The position numbers and the translations under genes are program-made. DNA of 14,406 nucleotides from an uncultured Chlorobiaceae bacterium. GTDB lineage: Bacteria > Bacteroidota > Chlorobiia > Chlorobiales > Chlorobiaceae. The stretch's first letter is position 1, and each line of letters starts with the position of its first letter. Where the stretch lies: the NCBI GenBank assembly GCA_903917955.1, contig CAIXCO010000165.1, forward strand, positions 1-14,406, given 5' to 3'. Under the pieces are notes generated by a model that did no database searches, had not been told where the DNA came from, and worked only from the letters and a program-made list of their open reading frames with translations. Positions 1 through 6,949 of the stretch are shown piece by piece.

Positions 1-20
1 ACTGATTACTGATTACTGAC
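1..20. repeat. Short tandem repeat of a 7-base unit at window edge
   Basis: The unit ACTGATT occurs twice in a row and is followed by a partial third copy (ACTGAC). The repeat covers the stop codon and last codons of the minus-strand phosphatase gene. Each copy read on the minus strand contains TAA, so changes in copy number would alter only the last residues of that protein. The array may continue to the left of the window. Its function is unknown and it may be chance. Confidence 0.5.
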
Positions 21-773
21 AATTGCGGCAAGCAACGCCGTGCCTATGGCCTTGTTTGCGCTGACAAGTCCTTCACCCGATATTGTTGTCTTGCCCCGAT
101 AATCAAAACAACAGCCACCCGCTTCAGTGACGATAGGAATCAGTGCCGCACAATCCCATGGGCTCATGATTTTATCGACCGACACTTCCGCCCGTCCGCA
201 GGCAACCCGTGTATGACCATAACAGTCGCCCCATCCACGCACAAGCCCTGCCTGATGGCGAAGCATATCGACAGGGTGTTGAGATACGGTGTCAAGCAGA
301 TACTCTTTTTCCGTATAAAGAACCGTTGCATCCCAAACGTCGCTGATGGAGGAGACCGCTATCGGCGAGCCGTTGAGAAATGCCCCGCATCCCCTTTCAG
401 CATAATACATTTCGCCGAGCGCAGGAAAATTGACAACACCAAGCTGCACCGCTCCATCAATTTCAAGGGCAATCATCACGCCGTAGAGTGGGACTCCATG
501 AATAAAGGCCTTGGTACCATCAATCGGGTCGATAATCCAGCGACGGTTGTTGCCAGCCGGGCGCTCATCAAATTCCTCGCCAAGAACTCCATCTGCCGGA
601 TAGCGAGAGGCGATTGCTTCTCTTACAAGTTTTTCTGCTTCCCGGTCAGCTTCGGTAACCGGAGTTGCATCCCTTTTGGTAAAAACCTGAAGTGATTTAC
701 GTGAAAAGTAGTTTAGGGTTAACTGGCCTGCCTGTTCGGCCAGTTCAACGGCAAGCTGAAGATCTGATGTCAT
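6..773 (-). CDS. hisN: Histidinol-phosphatase-type inositol monophosphatase family protein
   Basis: This 255-residue cytosolic phosphatase belongs to the Mg-dependent inositol monophosphatase superfamily. The metal-site motifs are all present: GEE at residues 65-67, IIDPIDGT at 80-87 (Asp82, Asp85) and SPWDCA at 204-209 (Asp207). The block around residues 179-186 (RGWGDCYG) followed by GRAEVSVD and SPWDCAALIP is typical of the HisN branch, which removes phosphate from L-histidinol phosphate in histidine synthesis. That points away from SuhB/CysQ-type enzymes, although a broader sugar-phosphate or inositol-phosphate activity cannot be excluded. Length is normal for the family and the ATG start has no strong Shine-Dalgarno. 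The gene diverges from the mmd operon across 149 bases, and a sigma-70-like promoter lies just upstream. The stop codon lies inside the 7-base tandem repeat at the window edge. Confidence 0.88.
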   Translation of the reverse strand: MTSDLQLAVELAEQAGQLTLNYFSRKSLQVFTKRDATPVTEADREAEKLVREAIASRYPADGVLGEEFDERPAGNNRRWIIDPIDGTKAFIHGVPLYGVMIALEIDGAVQLGVVNFPALGEMYYAERGCGAFLNGSPIAVSSISDVWDATVLYTEKEYLLDTVSQHPVDMLRHQAGLVRGWGDCYGHTRVACGRAEVSVDKIMSPWDCAALIPIVTEAGGCCFDYRGKTTISGEGLVSANKAIGTALLAAIVSNQ

Positions 774-791
774 AGCTTTTATGGTTTTTTT

Positions 792-820
792 AATATATTA
801 CGGTACGTAGGATGTTTCAA
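792..820 (-). promoter_or_regulatory. Putative sigma-70-type promoter for hisN
   Basis: On the minus strand, TTGAAA (plus positions 815-820) and TATATT (792-797) are separated by exactly 17 bases. Each differs from the TTGACA/TATAAT consensus at one position. Transcription would start near 785 and leave a leader of only about a dozen bases before the hisN ATG at 773. This is pattern matching in an AT-rich gap, so it remains a prediction. Confidence 0.4.
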
Positions 821-922
821 TATAGAAATTGCTGCACACGCAGCACTCCAGCTTAGCCCCGGACATATTCCTGAAAGGACTCTTTTGCCGGTCAAGTTAG
901 TTAATCAATATCGTAAAACACA

Positions 923-2464
923 ATGAAACGCTTGATTGCTGAACGCGAAAAAGCCCGTCTTGGAGGCGGACAAAAGCGCATCGATGCACAGCATAAAAAA
1001 GGGAAATTTACCGCACGGGAACGAATCGACATGCTGCTTGACGAAGGGAGCTTTGAAGAGTTTGACATGTTTGTTTCACACCGTACCACTGATTTCGATC
1101 TTGACAAGGAGCACTATCTTTCTGACGGCGTCATCACCGGCCACGGTACCATCGACGGGCGAACGGTCTACCTCTTTTCACAGGACTTTACCGTTCTTGG
1201 CGGTTCGCTTTCAGAGACCAATGCACTGAAAATCTGCAAGGTGATGGATCAAGCCATGAAAGTCGGCGCACCCTTCATCGGAATCAACGACAGCGGCGGG
1301 GCAAGAATCCAGGAGGGTGTACGGAGTCTTTCCGGCTATGCAAGTATTTTTCAGAGAAACGTCATGGCATCGGGAGTCATTCCCCAGATATCAGCCATCT
1401 TCGGCCCTTGTGCTGGCGGCGCGGTCTACTCCCCTGCTCTCACCGATTTTGTCTTCATGGCCGACAAGACGAGCTACATGTTTGTTACCGGGCCAAAGGT
1501 CGTAAAAACTGTTACGGGCGAAACCATTACCGATGAGGAGCTGGGCGGAGCTTCGGTACATGCCACAAAATCAGGGGTCACCCATTTTGTCGGAGCCGAT
1601 GAAAAGGAGGGAATACTCCTGATCAAAAAGCTGCTGAGTTATCTGCCGCAGAACAATCTTGAAGAGCCTCCCCTTGCCGTTTGTGATGATCCTGCCGACC
1701 GGCTTGATGACAAGCTGAACTCCATCATTCCTGAAAAACCATCCATCCCCTACGATGTCAAGGATATAATCCACTCCATTGCCGATAATGGAGAATTTCT
1801 TGAAGTTCAGCGGCAATATGCCCGAAACATTGTTATCGGCTTTGTCACCTTCAACGGCATTTCAACCGGCATTGTCGCCAATCAGCCCAACTACCTTGCT
1901 GGCTGTCTTGATATCAACGCCTCATGCAAGGCGGCAAGGTTTGTCCGATTCTGCGACGCATTCAATATTCCCCTCGTAACCCTTGTTGATGTCCCTGGCT
2001 TCCTTCCCGGCAGTGCACAAGAGTTTGACGGCATTATCACCAACGGTGCAAAACTGATTTTTGCCTACGCCGAGGCCACGGTGCCAAAAATCACCATCAT
2101 CCTGCGAAAAGCTTATGGTGGGGCATACATCGTCATGAGCTCCAAGCAACTGAGAGGTGATGTCAACTATGCGTGGCCGACAGCCGAAATTGCCGTCATG
2201 GGACCCATCGGTGCCATTGAGGTGCTCTATAACCGTTCGCTTAATGCTATGGAAACCAATGAGGAGCGGGCAAAATTTGTTGCAGACAATGCAGCAGAGT
2301 ACCGTCAAAAATTTGCCAATCCTTATGAAGCCGCAAAATACGGTTATATTGACGATATTATTGAACCGCGCAATACCCGATTCAGGATCATCCGCGCTCT
2401 TCAGACGCTCATGACCAAAAAAGATAATAATCCTCCGAAAAAGCACTCGACACTGCCACTTTAA
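923..2464 (+). CDS. mmdA: Methylmalonyl-CoA decarboxylase alpha subunit (carboxyltransferase)
   Basis: This 513-residue carboxyltransferase of the propionyl-CoA carboxylase beta / MmdA family moves the carboxyl group between an acyl-CoA, most likely methylmalonyl-CoA, and biotin on the carrier protein. The N-terminal crotonase-like half has GGSLSETNALK (from residue 93), DSGGARIQEG (from 123) and GPCAGGAVYSPALTDF (from 161), forming the acyl-CoA oxyanion pocket. The C-terminal half has DVPGFLPGSAQE (near 358) and KAYGGAYIVMSSK (near 397), the biotin-side pocket. Length matches MmdA/PccB. The sequence alone does not separate decarboxylase from carboxylase. The call rests on the three following pump subunits and the missing biotin carboxylase. 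An in-frame stop at 914-916 rules out a longer N terminus. There is no obvious Shine-Dalgarno. The substrate could also be another acyl-CoA. Confidence 0.88.
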   Translation: MKRLIAEREKARLGGGQKRIDAQHKKGKFTARERIDMLLDEGSFEEFDMFVSHRTTDFDLDKEHYLSDGVITGHGTIDGRTVYLFSQDFTVLGGSLSETNALKICKVMDQAMKVGAPFIGINDSGGARIQEGVRSLSGYASIFQRNVMASGVIPQISAIFGPCAGGAVYSPALTDFVFMADKTSYMFVTGPKVVKTVTGETITDEELGGASVHATKSGVTHFVGADEKEGILLIKKLLSYLPQNNLEEPPLAVCDDPADRLDDKLNSIIPEKPSIPYDVKDIIHSIADNGEFLEVQRQYARNIVIGFVTFNGISTGIVANQPNYLAGCLDINASCKAARFVRFCDAFNIPLVTLVDVPGFLPGSAQEFDGIITNGAKLIFAYAEATVPKITIILRKAYGGAYIVMSSKQLRGDVNYAWPTAEIAVMGPIGAIEVLYNRSLNAMETNEERAKFVADNAAEYRQKFANPYEAAKYGYIDDIIEPRNTRFRIIRALQTLMTKKDNNPPKKHSTLPL

Positions 2465-2471
2465 CCCTGTA

Positions 2472-2858
2472 ATGTCAATGACCGCAATAGTTCAAATCGC
2501 CCCGATTGATATCCTGGCATCAATGAAGGAACATCTGGTTTTTGCCATGACAGGCTTCGGCATACTCTTTTTCACCCTTCTCCTGTTCTCTGTGGTGTTC
2601 ACCCTTTTGCCAAAACTTCACAGCAGAAAACTCAGAAAAAAATTCCAGCAGATGAATGGAGGGAGTAAATCGACTCTTGCCAACACCATGCTGCCAGGAG
2701 AGGTGAGCGCGGCAATTGCCATGGCTATTTCAATATACTTCGATGAGTTGCACGACCAGGAAACAGCCATTCTGACAATAAAAAAGGTAGGAAAAACCTA
2801 CTCGCCCTGGAATTCAAAAATCTACAATGTTATTAATTTTAACAGTTTTCAACGATGA
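2472..2858 (+). CDS. mmdD: OadG-family small membrane subunit of the decarboxylase pump (delta/gamma)
   Basis: This 128-residue protein has one transmembrane helix at about residues 22-46, then a basic cytoplasmic stretch (residues 51-58), a linker, and a helix beginning near GEVSAAIAMAISIY. It ends in a YSPWNSKIYN motif that is typical of OadG/MmdD subunits with the extended C-terminal segment. In this family the subunit anchors the carboxyltransferase to the membrane beta subunit and stabilises the complex. It begins 7 bases after mmdA, and its stop overlaps the next start as ATGA. Two ATG codons lie close together (2472 and 2478) and neither has a clear Shine-Dalgarno. Small OadG proteins diverge fast, so the call depends partly on operon position, but the SPW motif supports it. 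Confidence 0.83.
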   Translation: MSMTAIVQIAPIDILASMKEHLVFAMTGFGILFFTLLLFSVVFTLLPKLHSRKLRKKFQQMNGGSKSTLANTMLPGEVSAAIAMAISIYFDELHDQETAILTIKKVGKTYSPWNSKIYNVINFNSFQR

Positions 2859-3271
2859 GGCGATATAAATTCACGATAAGCGGCAACAAGTACAACGTCG
2901 AAATCAAATCCATCGAAGAAAACATTGCCGAAATTGAGGTAAATGGTACCTCTTACCATGTTGGACTGGGGAAGGAGATCAAAACGCCACAAACACCGAA
3001 ACTTGTACGCTATACGCCTCCAGCGCCACCAAAGGCACCGGTACTCAATACCCCGGGCCTGAGCCTGGTCAAAGCACCTCTTCCTGGAACCATCATTGCC
3101 ATAGCCGTCACACCGGGAATGCAGATAAAACTGGAAGAGCCAGTGCTCGTGCTTGAAGCGATGAAAATGGAAAACAATGTCTTTGCTGAAAAACCCGGCA
3201 TCGTTAAAACCATCAGGGTTGCTGTAGGCGATACCGTTATGCAGGGAGATATCCTGATAGAAATTGAATAA
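2855..3271 (+). CDS. mmdC: Biotin carboxyl carrier subunit (biotin/lipoyl attachment protein)
   Basis: This 138-residue biotin carrier shuttles the carboxyl group from the carboxyltransferase to the membrane beta subunit. The C-terminal domain (about residues 70-138) is a biotinyl fold with the canonical EAMKMEN motif, placing the biotinylated lysine at residue 104. A proline-rich hinge at about residues 44-67 (PPAPPKAP core) joins it to an N-terminal beta-rich region, as in the gamma/carrier subunits of Na+-pumping decarboxylases. The start overlaps the mmdD stop by 4 bases (ATGA), so translation is probably coupled. No biotin ligase is encoded in the window. Confidence 0.92.
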   Translation: MRRYKFTISGNKYNVEIKSIEENIAEIEVNGTSYHVGLGKEIKTPQTPKLVRYTPPAPPKAPVLNTPGLSLVKAPLPGTIIAIAVTPGMQIKLEEPVLVLEAMKMENNVFAEKPGIVKTIRVAVGDTVMQGDILIEIE

Positions 3272-3278
3272 CACCATT

Positions 3279-4412
3279 ATGGACCCAATTGCGCGGTTTC
3301 TTGACGTTTCCGGTTTTGCCAACGCAACGCCGGGACACCTCTTCATGATCCTTGTCGGCATGCTCTTTCTCTATGCAGCAATCCGATATGAGTATCAACC
3401 ACTGCTCCTGATACCGATTGGATTCGGCATCCTGATCGGCAACATGCCCTTTCTGGAACATGCCGGACTGAAGCTTGGCACCTATGAAGAGGGCAGTGTG
3501 ATGAACTACCTCTTTATGGGTATGCTCAAGGGTATTTTTCCTCCTTTGATTTTTCTCGGAATCGGCGCCATGACCGATTTTTCATCACTGATTTCAAACC
3601 CGAAACTTATCCTGATAGGTGTCGCCGCGCAGTTCAGCATTTTTCTGACCTATCTCTGCGCCCTGAGCCTCGGCTTTACCAATCCAGAATCGGCCTCAAT
3701 TGGTATCATCGGAGCGGCCAACGGCCCGATAGCGATTTTCCTTGCCTCAAAGCTCGCTCCACACATCCTGGGTTCCATCGCCATTGCCACATACTGCTAT
3801 ATGGCCCTTATACCGGTCATTCAGCCCCTGATTATGCGCCTCTTGACGACAAAAAAGGAGCGTCTAATCCGCATGAAACTGCCTCGAGCCGTAAGCAAAA
3901 GAGAGAAGGTGATCTTCCCTATCATCGCTTTTCTTTTGACCGGCCTTATCGTACCCGCCTCCCTGCCGATCCTCGGAATGCTCTTTTTTGGCAATGTGCT
4001 CAAAGAGTCGATGGTGACAAAACGCCTTGCCGATACCGCCAGAAACACCATAACCGACATCGTCACCATTCTTCTCGGCCTCGCCGTCGGTGCCTCAACC
4101 CAGGCAACAACCTTTCTTACGGAAGGATCAATACTGATCTTTATACTCGGGGCGCTCTCGCTGGTCATCGCAACGGCTGGCGGCATCCTTTTCGCCAAAA
4201 TCATGAACCTCTTTCTCTCCCAGGAACATAAAATTAATCCGTTGATCGGGGCGGCCACCCTTGCGGCCATTCCTGAGAGTGCAAATGCTGTGCAGCTTGA
4301 GGGAGTGAGAGCCGATCCCGACAATCATCTGCTCATGCACGCCATGGCTCCAAATGTAGCCGGCGTAATCGCCACAGCCATTACCGCCGCCATCATGATG
4401 AGTTTCATGTAG
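3279..4412 (+). CDS. mmdB: Ion-translocating decarboxylase beta subunit
   Basis: This polytopic membrane protein of the OadB/MmdB/GcdB family decarboxylates carboxybiotin and couples the energy to Na+ export. It has multiple hydrophobic segments and a conserved centre: SIGIIGAANGPIAIF (about 140-154) followed by ASKLAPHILG and YCYMALIPVIQP. Near the C terminus are IPESANAVQ, then MHAMAPNVAGVIA. About 377 residues is the normal length. The Asp usually found in the GADGP-type motif is Asn148 here (AAC at 3720-3722), and the usual Gly-Ser after NVAGVI is Ala-Thr. I chose ATG at 3279, 7 bases after mmdC. An in-frame TTG at 3264 would overlap mmdC by 8 bases and add five residues. This is the last gene of the pump operon. 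Confidence 0.9.
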   Translation: MDPIARFLDVSGFANATPGHLFMILVGMLFLYAAIRYEYQPLLLIPIGFGILIGNMPFLEHAGLKLGTYEEGSVMNYLFMGMLKGIFPPLIFLGIGAMTDFSSLISNPKLILIGVAAQFSIFLTYLCALSLGFTNPESASIGIIGAANGPIAIFLASKLAPHILGSIAIATYCYMALIPVIQPLIMRLLTTKKERLIRMKLPRAVSKREKVIFPIIAFLLTGLIVPASLPILGMLFFGNVLKESMVTKRLADTARNTITDIVTILLGLAVGASTQATTFLTEGSILIFILGALSLVIATAGGILFAKIMNLFLSQEHKINPLIGAATLAAIPESANAVQLEGVRADPDNHLLMHAMAPNVAGVIATAITAAIMMSFM

Positions 4413-4506
4413 CTCTCTTTTTTCAAAACCGAAAAAGGAAATGCTTCCCGTTGTTCATGGATTTTCGTATTTTCAGCCTTTTTAAAACCATAATTTTTCC
4501 CAAGCC

Positions 4507-5493
4507 ATGAGTCAGCTCAATTTGCTCAATATTACCCAGCGACCCAGAAGACTTCGCAAAAGTGCAGCAATAAGAAACCTTGTGCAGGAGAAAAACCTGA
4601 CCATCAATGATCTTGTTTATCCACTTTTTGTCTGCCCGGGCACAAACGTCGTTGAAGAGGTCTCTTCCATGCCGGGAAGCTTCCGTTACTCGATTGACAA
4701 TGCAGTAAGAGAGTGCCAGGAGCTTTGGGATCTCGGAATTCAGTCGATTGACCTCTTCGGTATTCCTGAAGTTAAAACTGAAGATGGCAGCGAAGCATAC
4801 AACGAGTACGGCATCATCCAGGAGGCCATCCGCGCCATCAAGGCAAAAGTACCCGACCTCTGCATCATGACTGACGTTGCACTTGACCCTTTCACCCCTT
4901 TCGGCCATGACGGTCTGGTCAGGGATGGCATTATTCTCAATGACGAAACCGTTGAGGTGCTCTGTAAAATGGCCATCTCACACGCCAACGCCGGAGCGGA
5001 TTTCGTCTCTCCAAGCGACATGATGGACGGCCGTATCGGCGCCATCCGTGAGGCACTTGATGACACCGACTTTTCCGATGTCGGCATTCTCTCCTATGCC
5101 GCCAAATACGCATCAAGCTTTTATGGCCCATTCCGTGATGCCCTCCACTCGGCACCACAGTTCGGCGACAAGACCACTTATCAGATGAATCCCGGCAACA
5201 CCGACGAAGCGATGAAAGAGATCGAACTCGACATCATGGAAGGTGCCGATATCGTCATGGTCAAACCAGGTCTTGCCTATCTTGACATCGTCTACCGTAC
5301 CAAAGAGCGCTTTGATACTCCGGTAGCAATCTACCATGTCTCAGGCGAATACTCAATGGTCAAGGCCGCAGCAGCACGCGGATGGATTGACGAAAAAAGA
5401 GTGATGATGGAATCGCTGCTCTGCATGAAACGTGCCGGTGCCGACCTTATCTTTACCTACTATGCAAAAGAGGCGGCGAAGATACTTCGTTAA
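4507..5493 (+). CDS. hemB: Delta-aminolevulinic acid dehydratase (porphobilinogen synthase)
   Basis: This 328-residue cytosolic enzyme condenses two 5-aminolevulinate molecules to porphobilinogen, the common precursor of haem, bacteriochlorophyll and corrinoids. Both active-site lysines are visible: Lys200 in AAKYASSFYGPFRD and the Schiff-base Lys253 in VMVKPGLAYLD. The metal segment TDVALDPFTPFGHDG (122-136) has Asp in place of the zinc-binding cysteines, marking the Mg-dependent class found in phototrophs and many other bacteria. The C terminus VSGEYSMVKAAAA is well conserved. The 94 bases upstream (4413-4506) are T-rich, with no convincing terminator, promoter or Shine-Dalgarno, so co-transcription with the mmd operon is undecided. 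A hairpin follows the gene. Confidence 0.96.
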   Translation: MSQLNLLNITQRPRRLRKSAAIRNLVQEKNLTINDLVYPLFVCPGTNVVEEVSSMPGSFRYSIDNAVRECQELWDLGIQSIDLFGIPEVKTEDGSEAYNEYGIIQEAIRAIKAKVPDLCIMTDVALDPFTPFGHDGLVRDGIILNDETVEVLCKMAISHANAGADFVSPSDMMDGRIGAIREALDDTDFSDVGILSYAAKYASSFYGPFRDALHSAPQFGDKTTYQMNPGNTDEAMKEIELDIMEGADIVMVKPGLAYLDIVYRTKERFDTPVAIYHVSGEYSMVKAAAARGWIDEKRVMMESLLCMKRAGADLIFTYYAKEAAKILR

Positions 5494-5528
5494 GCTTCTC
5501 TCTGAAAAGAGTACTCCATTTTCTAAAA

Positions 5529-5560
5529 GCCCGGCTGCACCGTTCAGAACGCAGTCGGGC
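5529..5560 (+). terminator. GC-rich hairpin after hemB, probable terminator
   Basis: GCCCGGCTG (5529-5537) pairs with CAGTCGGGC (5552-5560) over 9 base pairs with one G-T wobble. The 14-base loop contains a further small hairpin (CGTT/AACG). It is followed by ATTTACTGTT, only moderately T-rich, so intrinsic termination may be incomplete. It separates hemB from aroC, which starts 18 bases later. Confidence 0.6.
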
Positions 5561-5578
5561 ATTTACTGTTAAAACAAA

Positions 5579-6772
5579 ATGATACGATACTTTACTGCGG
5601 GCGAGTCGCACGGACCGGCCCTTTCAGCCATCGTGGAAGGGATGCCAGCCGGAGTTCCCATCACACTTGAGGAGATCAACCGCCAGTTGGCCCGTCGTCA
5701 GCAGGGACACGGGCGCGGAGGACGCATGAAAATTGAGAGCGACAAGGCTGAGGTGCTCTCAGGCATCCGGTTCGGCAAAACCATCGGCTCACCCATTGCG
5801 CTCGTCATCAAAAACCGCGACTGGGAAAACTGGACAACCACCATGGCCCAGTTTGAGAAACCCGATACCGAGTGTGCAAAAATAACCATTCCAAGACCGG
5901 GCCATGCCGACCTTGCTGGACGCCTCAAATATGGCTTTGACGATATCCGCCCAGTCATTGAGCGCTCATCGGCACGAGAGACCGCCGCAAGAGTGGCCGC
6001 TGGAACCGTTGCAAGAGTGTTGCTCAAGGCACTCGGCATTGAAATCGGCAGCTACATCTCAGCCATTGGATCGGCTGCGGAGCCCTCTCCGGATCCTCAA
6101 CTTGCAGCACTCCTGAACGAAGGGGCTGAGGCCGTCGCACACCAGGCTGACCTTTCGCCGGTACGCATGCTCGGGAAAAAAAGTGAAGCTGAAGCTCTTG
6201 CCGCCATAGATGCCGCAAGTGAGAGGGGTGACACCCTTGGCGGAATCATTGAAATCTTCATCACCGGAGTGCCTCCCGGATTCGGCAGTTATGTGCAGCA
6301 CGACCGGCGTCTTGATGCCGCACTCGCCGCCGCGATCATCTCCATCCAGGCCATCAAGGGAGTCGAAATTGGTACCGCCTTCGAAAATGCCGCAAAGCCA
6401 GGCTCTCAGGTGCACGACGAGTTTTACCTCTCCCCAAAAGAGGGTGTGACCAGAAAAACCAACCGCGCTGGCGGCCTCGAAGGGAGCATGTCGAGCGGTC
6501 AGACCATCCACCTGCGGGCAGCCATGAAGCCAATCTCCTCGCTGGTCACTCCCCTGCAATCCTTCGATGTTGAAACCCTGCAACCCACCCCGTCACGCTT
6601 TGAGCGGAGCGATACCTGCGCCGTCCCCGCTGCCGGTGTGGTTGCCGAAGCAGTTCTGGCCCCGGTCATCGCCAATGCACTGCTTGAAAAACTCGGTGGC
6701 GATAATCTGGCTGAAATCCTCCAGCGCCTTGACCTTTACCGGGAGAGTATCCGCAACACCTTTCGCGGCTGA
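5579..6772 (+). CDS. aroC: Chorismate synthase
   Basis: This 397-residue enzyme makes chorismate from 5-enolpyruvylshikimate 3-phosphate, the last common step to aromatic amino acids, folates and quinones, and it uses reduced FMN. Signatures visible are GESHGPAL (residues 8-15), GHGRGGRMKIESD, RPGHADLAG, IERSSARETAARVAAG and RAGGLEGSMSSGQ, all conserved active-site or FMN-binding blocks. Length fits the long bacterial form. No Shine-Dalgarno is apparent before the ATG (upstream TTAAAACAAA). It lies between two hairpins, so it may be transcribed alone from a promoter that would have to overlap the hemB terminator, or by readthrough from hemB. Confidence 0.97.
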   Translation: MIRYFTAGESHGPALSAIVEGMPAGVPITLEEINRQLARRQQGHGRGGRMKIESDKAEVLSGIRFGKTIGSPIALVIKNRDWENWTTTMAQFEKPDTECAKITIPRPGHADLAGRLKYGFDDIRPVIERSSARETAARVAAGTVARVLLKALGIEIGSYISAIGSAAEPSPDPQLAALLNEGAEAVAHQADLSPVRMLGKKSEAEALAAIDAASERGDTLGGIIEIFITGVPPGFGSYVQHDRRLDAALAAAIISIQAIKGVEIGTAFENAAKPGSQVHDEFYLSPKEGVTRKTNRAGGLEGSMSSGQTIHLRAAMKPISSLVTPLQSFDVETLQPTPSRFERSDTCAVPAAGVVAEAVLAPVIANALLEKLGGDNLAEILQRLDLYRESIRNTFRG

Positions 6773-6791
6773 ACATCTGGCTGTTTGATGC

Positions 6792-6830
6792 GCCCTCTTT
6801 GCTCCATAGTTGAGATCTTAACGAGAGGGC
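6792..6830 (+). terminator. Hairpin after aroC, probable terminator
   Basis: GCCCTCT (6792-6798) pairs perfectly with AGAGGGC (6824-6830) across a 25-base loop. The trailer is ATTTATTG. The stem is short and the loop long, so this is weaker than the hemB hairpin. The shared GGGCATTTA trailer supports a common role. Confidence 0.5.
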
Positions 6831-6949
6831 ATTTATTGAAGTGTTCCGAAAAAATCAATCAAAAAAAATACTCTTTTGTTATCATTTTAATATTTCGTAA
6901 ATACTACAAAATGTTCGTTGATCTATGACATGAATCCTGAGCCATTACA
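6831..6949 (+). promoter_or_regulatory. AT-rich leader upstream of the two-partner secretion operon
   Basis: These bases between the aroC hairpin and the tpsA start are strongly AT-rich compared with the coding regions around them, as expected for a promoter region. They contain an A-tract (6861-6868) and a small palindrome TATTT-CGT-AAATA (6891-6903). I could not place a convincing -35/-10 pair. A TTGTTA at 6876-6881 has no good partner. The whole aroC-tpsA gap is 177 bases and no small gene is seen in it. Confidence 0.3.

Noticed and set aside
213..695. Plus-strand ORF opposite hisN
   Set aside because: It has no recognisable motif, and the opposite strand carries an intact phosphatase with all metal-site motifs.
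830..845. Hairpin TGCTG-CACACG-CAGCA in the hisN-mmdA gap
   Set aside because: It is a five-base stem with no T-tract or repeat elsewhere, too weak to call a regulatory element.
923..3271. Propionyl-CoA or acetyl-CoA carboxylase instead of a decarboxylase pump
   Set aside because: There is no biotin carboxylase gene, and OadG-type and OadB-type membrane subunits lie in the same operon, which points to a membrane decarboxylase.
3264..3281. TTG at 3264 as the mmdB start
   Set aside because: The ATG at 3279 gives the standard operon gap, whereas TTG would overlap the end of mmdC by 8 bases without a better Shine-Dalgarno. It is noted as an alternative.
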